Assembly: GCA_003153855.1 (NCBI GenBank)
Contig: PMBM01000082.1
Span: 5,305-11,595, forward strand
DNA from: Propionibacteriaceae bacterium
GTDB lineage: Bacteria; Actinomycetota; Actinomycetes; Propionibacteriales; Propionibacteriaceae
Reading direction: 5' to 3'
DNA length: 6,291 nucleotides
A model generated the notes under the pieces. The model saw only the letters and a program-made list of their open reading frames with translations. It searched no databases and was not told where the DNA came from. Numbering within the stretch: the stretch's first letter is position 1; each line of letters starts with the position of its first letter. Shown here one piece after another: positions 5,394 to 6,291 of the stretch. A program made the position numbers and the translations under genes.

Positions 5394-5408
5394 TTCCTTC
5401 TTCCTTCC
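5394..5408 (-). promoter_or_regulatory. Purine-rich ribosome binding region of the 64-aa gene
   Basis: On the minus strand GGAAGGAAGAAGGAA (5408-5394) runs up to four bases from the ATG at 5390. It offers two AGGA cores, about 4 and 11 bases from the start. It begins just after the stop codon of the upstream regulator gene and supports translation of the small ORF. Confidence 0.6.
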
Positions 5409-5412
5409 ATCG

Positions 5413-6291
5413 TCAGTTCTTGGGGGCTGGTCCGGTGCTGGACCGGACGATCAGCTCGATCGGCAGGGTGATCTGCCGTTGGGGGTAGTCGGGGTCCATC
5501 GCGAGGCGGCCGATCATGCGGCCCTTCTCCGTGATGGGTTGGTGGACGGTCGTGATGCCGAGGAACCTGGCGTCAGGGATGTCGTCGAAGCCCGAGATCG
5601 AGATGTCACGACCCGGCGTGAGGCCCCGCTCCCGCGCAGCGTCCCAGGCACCGAGGGCCAGCACGTCGCTCAGCGCGACGATCGCCGTCGGGCGGTCCTG
5701 GACGTCGAGCACGTGGGCGGCTGCCGTCCGGCCGGAGTCTCGTACGCAGCACCCCGCGAACGCGACCGTGATCCGTGCGTCCGGCATCTTCTCCCACAGG
5801 CCCCGGATCCGCTCGGTCTCGTAGGTCCCGGCGAACAGCTGGTCGTCCATGCCGTCGGGCGAGTAGTCGAACGTCTCGACCCGGCCCTTTCCTGCGCCGG
5901 AGGCGATGACCACCACGTGGCGGTGTCCGAGCCGCGCCAGGTGCTTGCCCACGAGACGGCCGGCCTTCGCGTCGTTGATCGTCACCCAGTCGCCGTCGTG
6001 CGACGGCTCCGTGCTGACGATGCGCACGCCGCGCTGGCGCAGCTGTTCGAGACCCGACTCCTGGTCTCCGATGGAGCCGACCACGAGAGCATCGATCGCC
6101 GCCCGCTGCAGCATCTGGTTGGTGGCCTCCTCCGCGGCGGGAGCGCGAAGCAGCAGGACTGAGGCCCCGTACTCCTCCACCGCCTCGCTCAGGCCACCGA
6201 GCAGCATGATCGAGTACGGGTCCGAGAACGCATGGGAGACGCCGCCGTGGAACAGGAACCCGCAGACGTCCGTCTTGCCGGACCGCAGGGC
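5413..6291 (-). CDS. LacI-family transcriptional regulator, C-terminal effector domain (partial)
   Basis: DNA-binding regulator of the LacI/GalR family, usually a dimeric repressor of carbohydrate-use genes released by a sugar ligand. Visible are 292 residues of the periplasmic-binding-protein-like effector domain, counted from the window edge. They include an opening ALRSGKTDVCGFL typical of the segment after the hinge, FSDPYSIMLLGGLSEAV (22-38), GKHLARLGHRHVVVIAS (115-131), AIVALSDVLALGAWDAA (203-219), DISISGFDDIPDAR (229-242) and the TTVHQPITEKGRMIGRLAM signature (247-265). The N-terminal helix-turn-helix, about 50-65 residues, lies beyond position 6291. A 264-residue start at ATG 6207 is internal, because homologous sequence continues upstream in frame to the edge. 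The ligand and target operon cannot be read: no transport or glycoside genes are in view. A CC pair at 181-182 is unremarkable. Confidence 0.9.
   Translation of the reverse strand, partial: ALRSGKTDVCGFLFHGGVSHAFSDPYSIMLLGGLSEAVEEYGASVLLLRAPAAEEATNQMLQRAAIDALVVGSIGDQESGLEQLRQRGVRIVSTEPSHDGDWVTINDAKAGRLVGKHLARLGHRHVVVIASGAGKGRVETFDYSPDGMDDQLFAGTYETERIRGLWEKMPDARITVAFAGCCVRDSGRTAAAHVLDVQDRPTAIVALSDVLALGAWDAARERGLTPGRDISISGFDDIPDARFLGITTVHQPITEKGRMIGRLAMDPDYPQRQITLPIELIVRSSTGPAPKN

Noticed and set aside
5329..6162. 277-codon rightward frame across the right end
   Set aside because: It is antisense to the LacI-family effector domain, whose motifs on the minus strand are unambiguous.
1..6291. CRISPR array, tRNA, rRNA, insertion sequence or phage attachment site
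   Set aside because: I saw no regularly spaced repeats, no cloverleaf-like sequence, no transposase motifs and no bordering direct repeats. The window is explained by ordinary chromosomal genes and the duplicated cassette.

Overview
The window is about two-thirds G+C or higher, with G or C at most third codon positions. Together with the gene families present, this points to an Actinomycetota chromosome. A Micrococcales-type or related soil actinobacterium (Cellulomonas-like) is my guess, but the genus cannot be fixed from the sequence. Genes are packed closely and no stretch over 120 bases lacks a gene.

Left part (1-1711). The first 385 codons of a large NAD-specific glutamate dehydrogenase run leftwards off the window edge. 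Its antisense strand carries long spurious ORFs. Divergent from it, across a 68-base gap, is a small DUF2505 protein of the SRPBCC/START-like superfamily.

Central part (1741-5119). This is the notable section: two consecutive, paralogous two-gene cassettes in the same orientation. Each has an ECF sigma factor of the actinobacterial SigE family (173 and 174 aa), followed with an ATGA stop/start overlap by a single-pass membrane protein (356 and 362 aa). The membrane proteins have a short conserved cytoplasmic tail, one transmembrane helix, a Ser/Thr/Pro linker and a Cys-bearing exported domain. Both cassettes are preceded by the same promoter-like arrangement: TGCAAC, exactly 16 bases, CGT(A/G)TT, one base, GTAGTG. 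The simplest reading is a duplicated autoregulated sigma factor plus membrane sensor/anti-sigma module whose two copies may cross-talk. The membrane partner shows no zinc-binding anti-sigma motif and no RskA-type signature that I recognise, so it could be an undescribed type of ECF regulator. That role is inference.

Right part (5120-6291). A perfect 19-bp hairpin sits midway between the second cassette and a convergent leftward pair: a LacI-family regulator (its HTH domain lies outside the window) and a 64-aa protein I do not recognise, 22 bases downstream of it with a purine-rich ribosome binding region.
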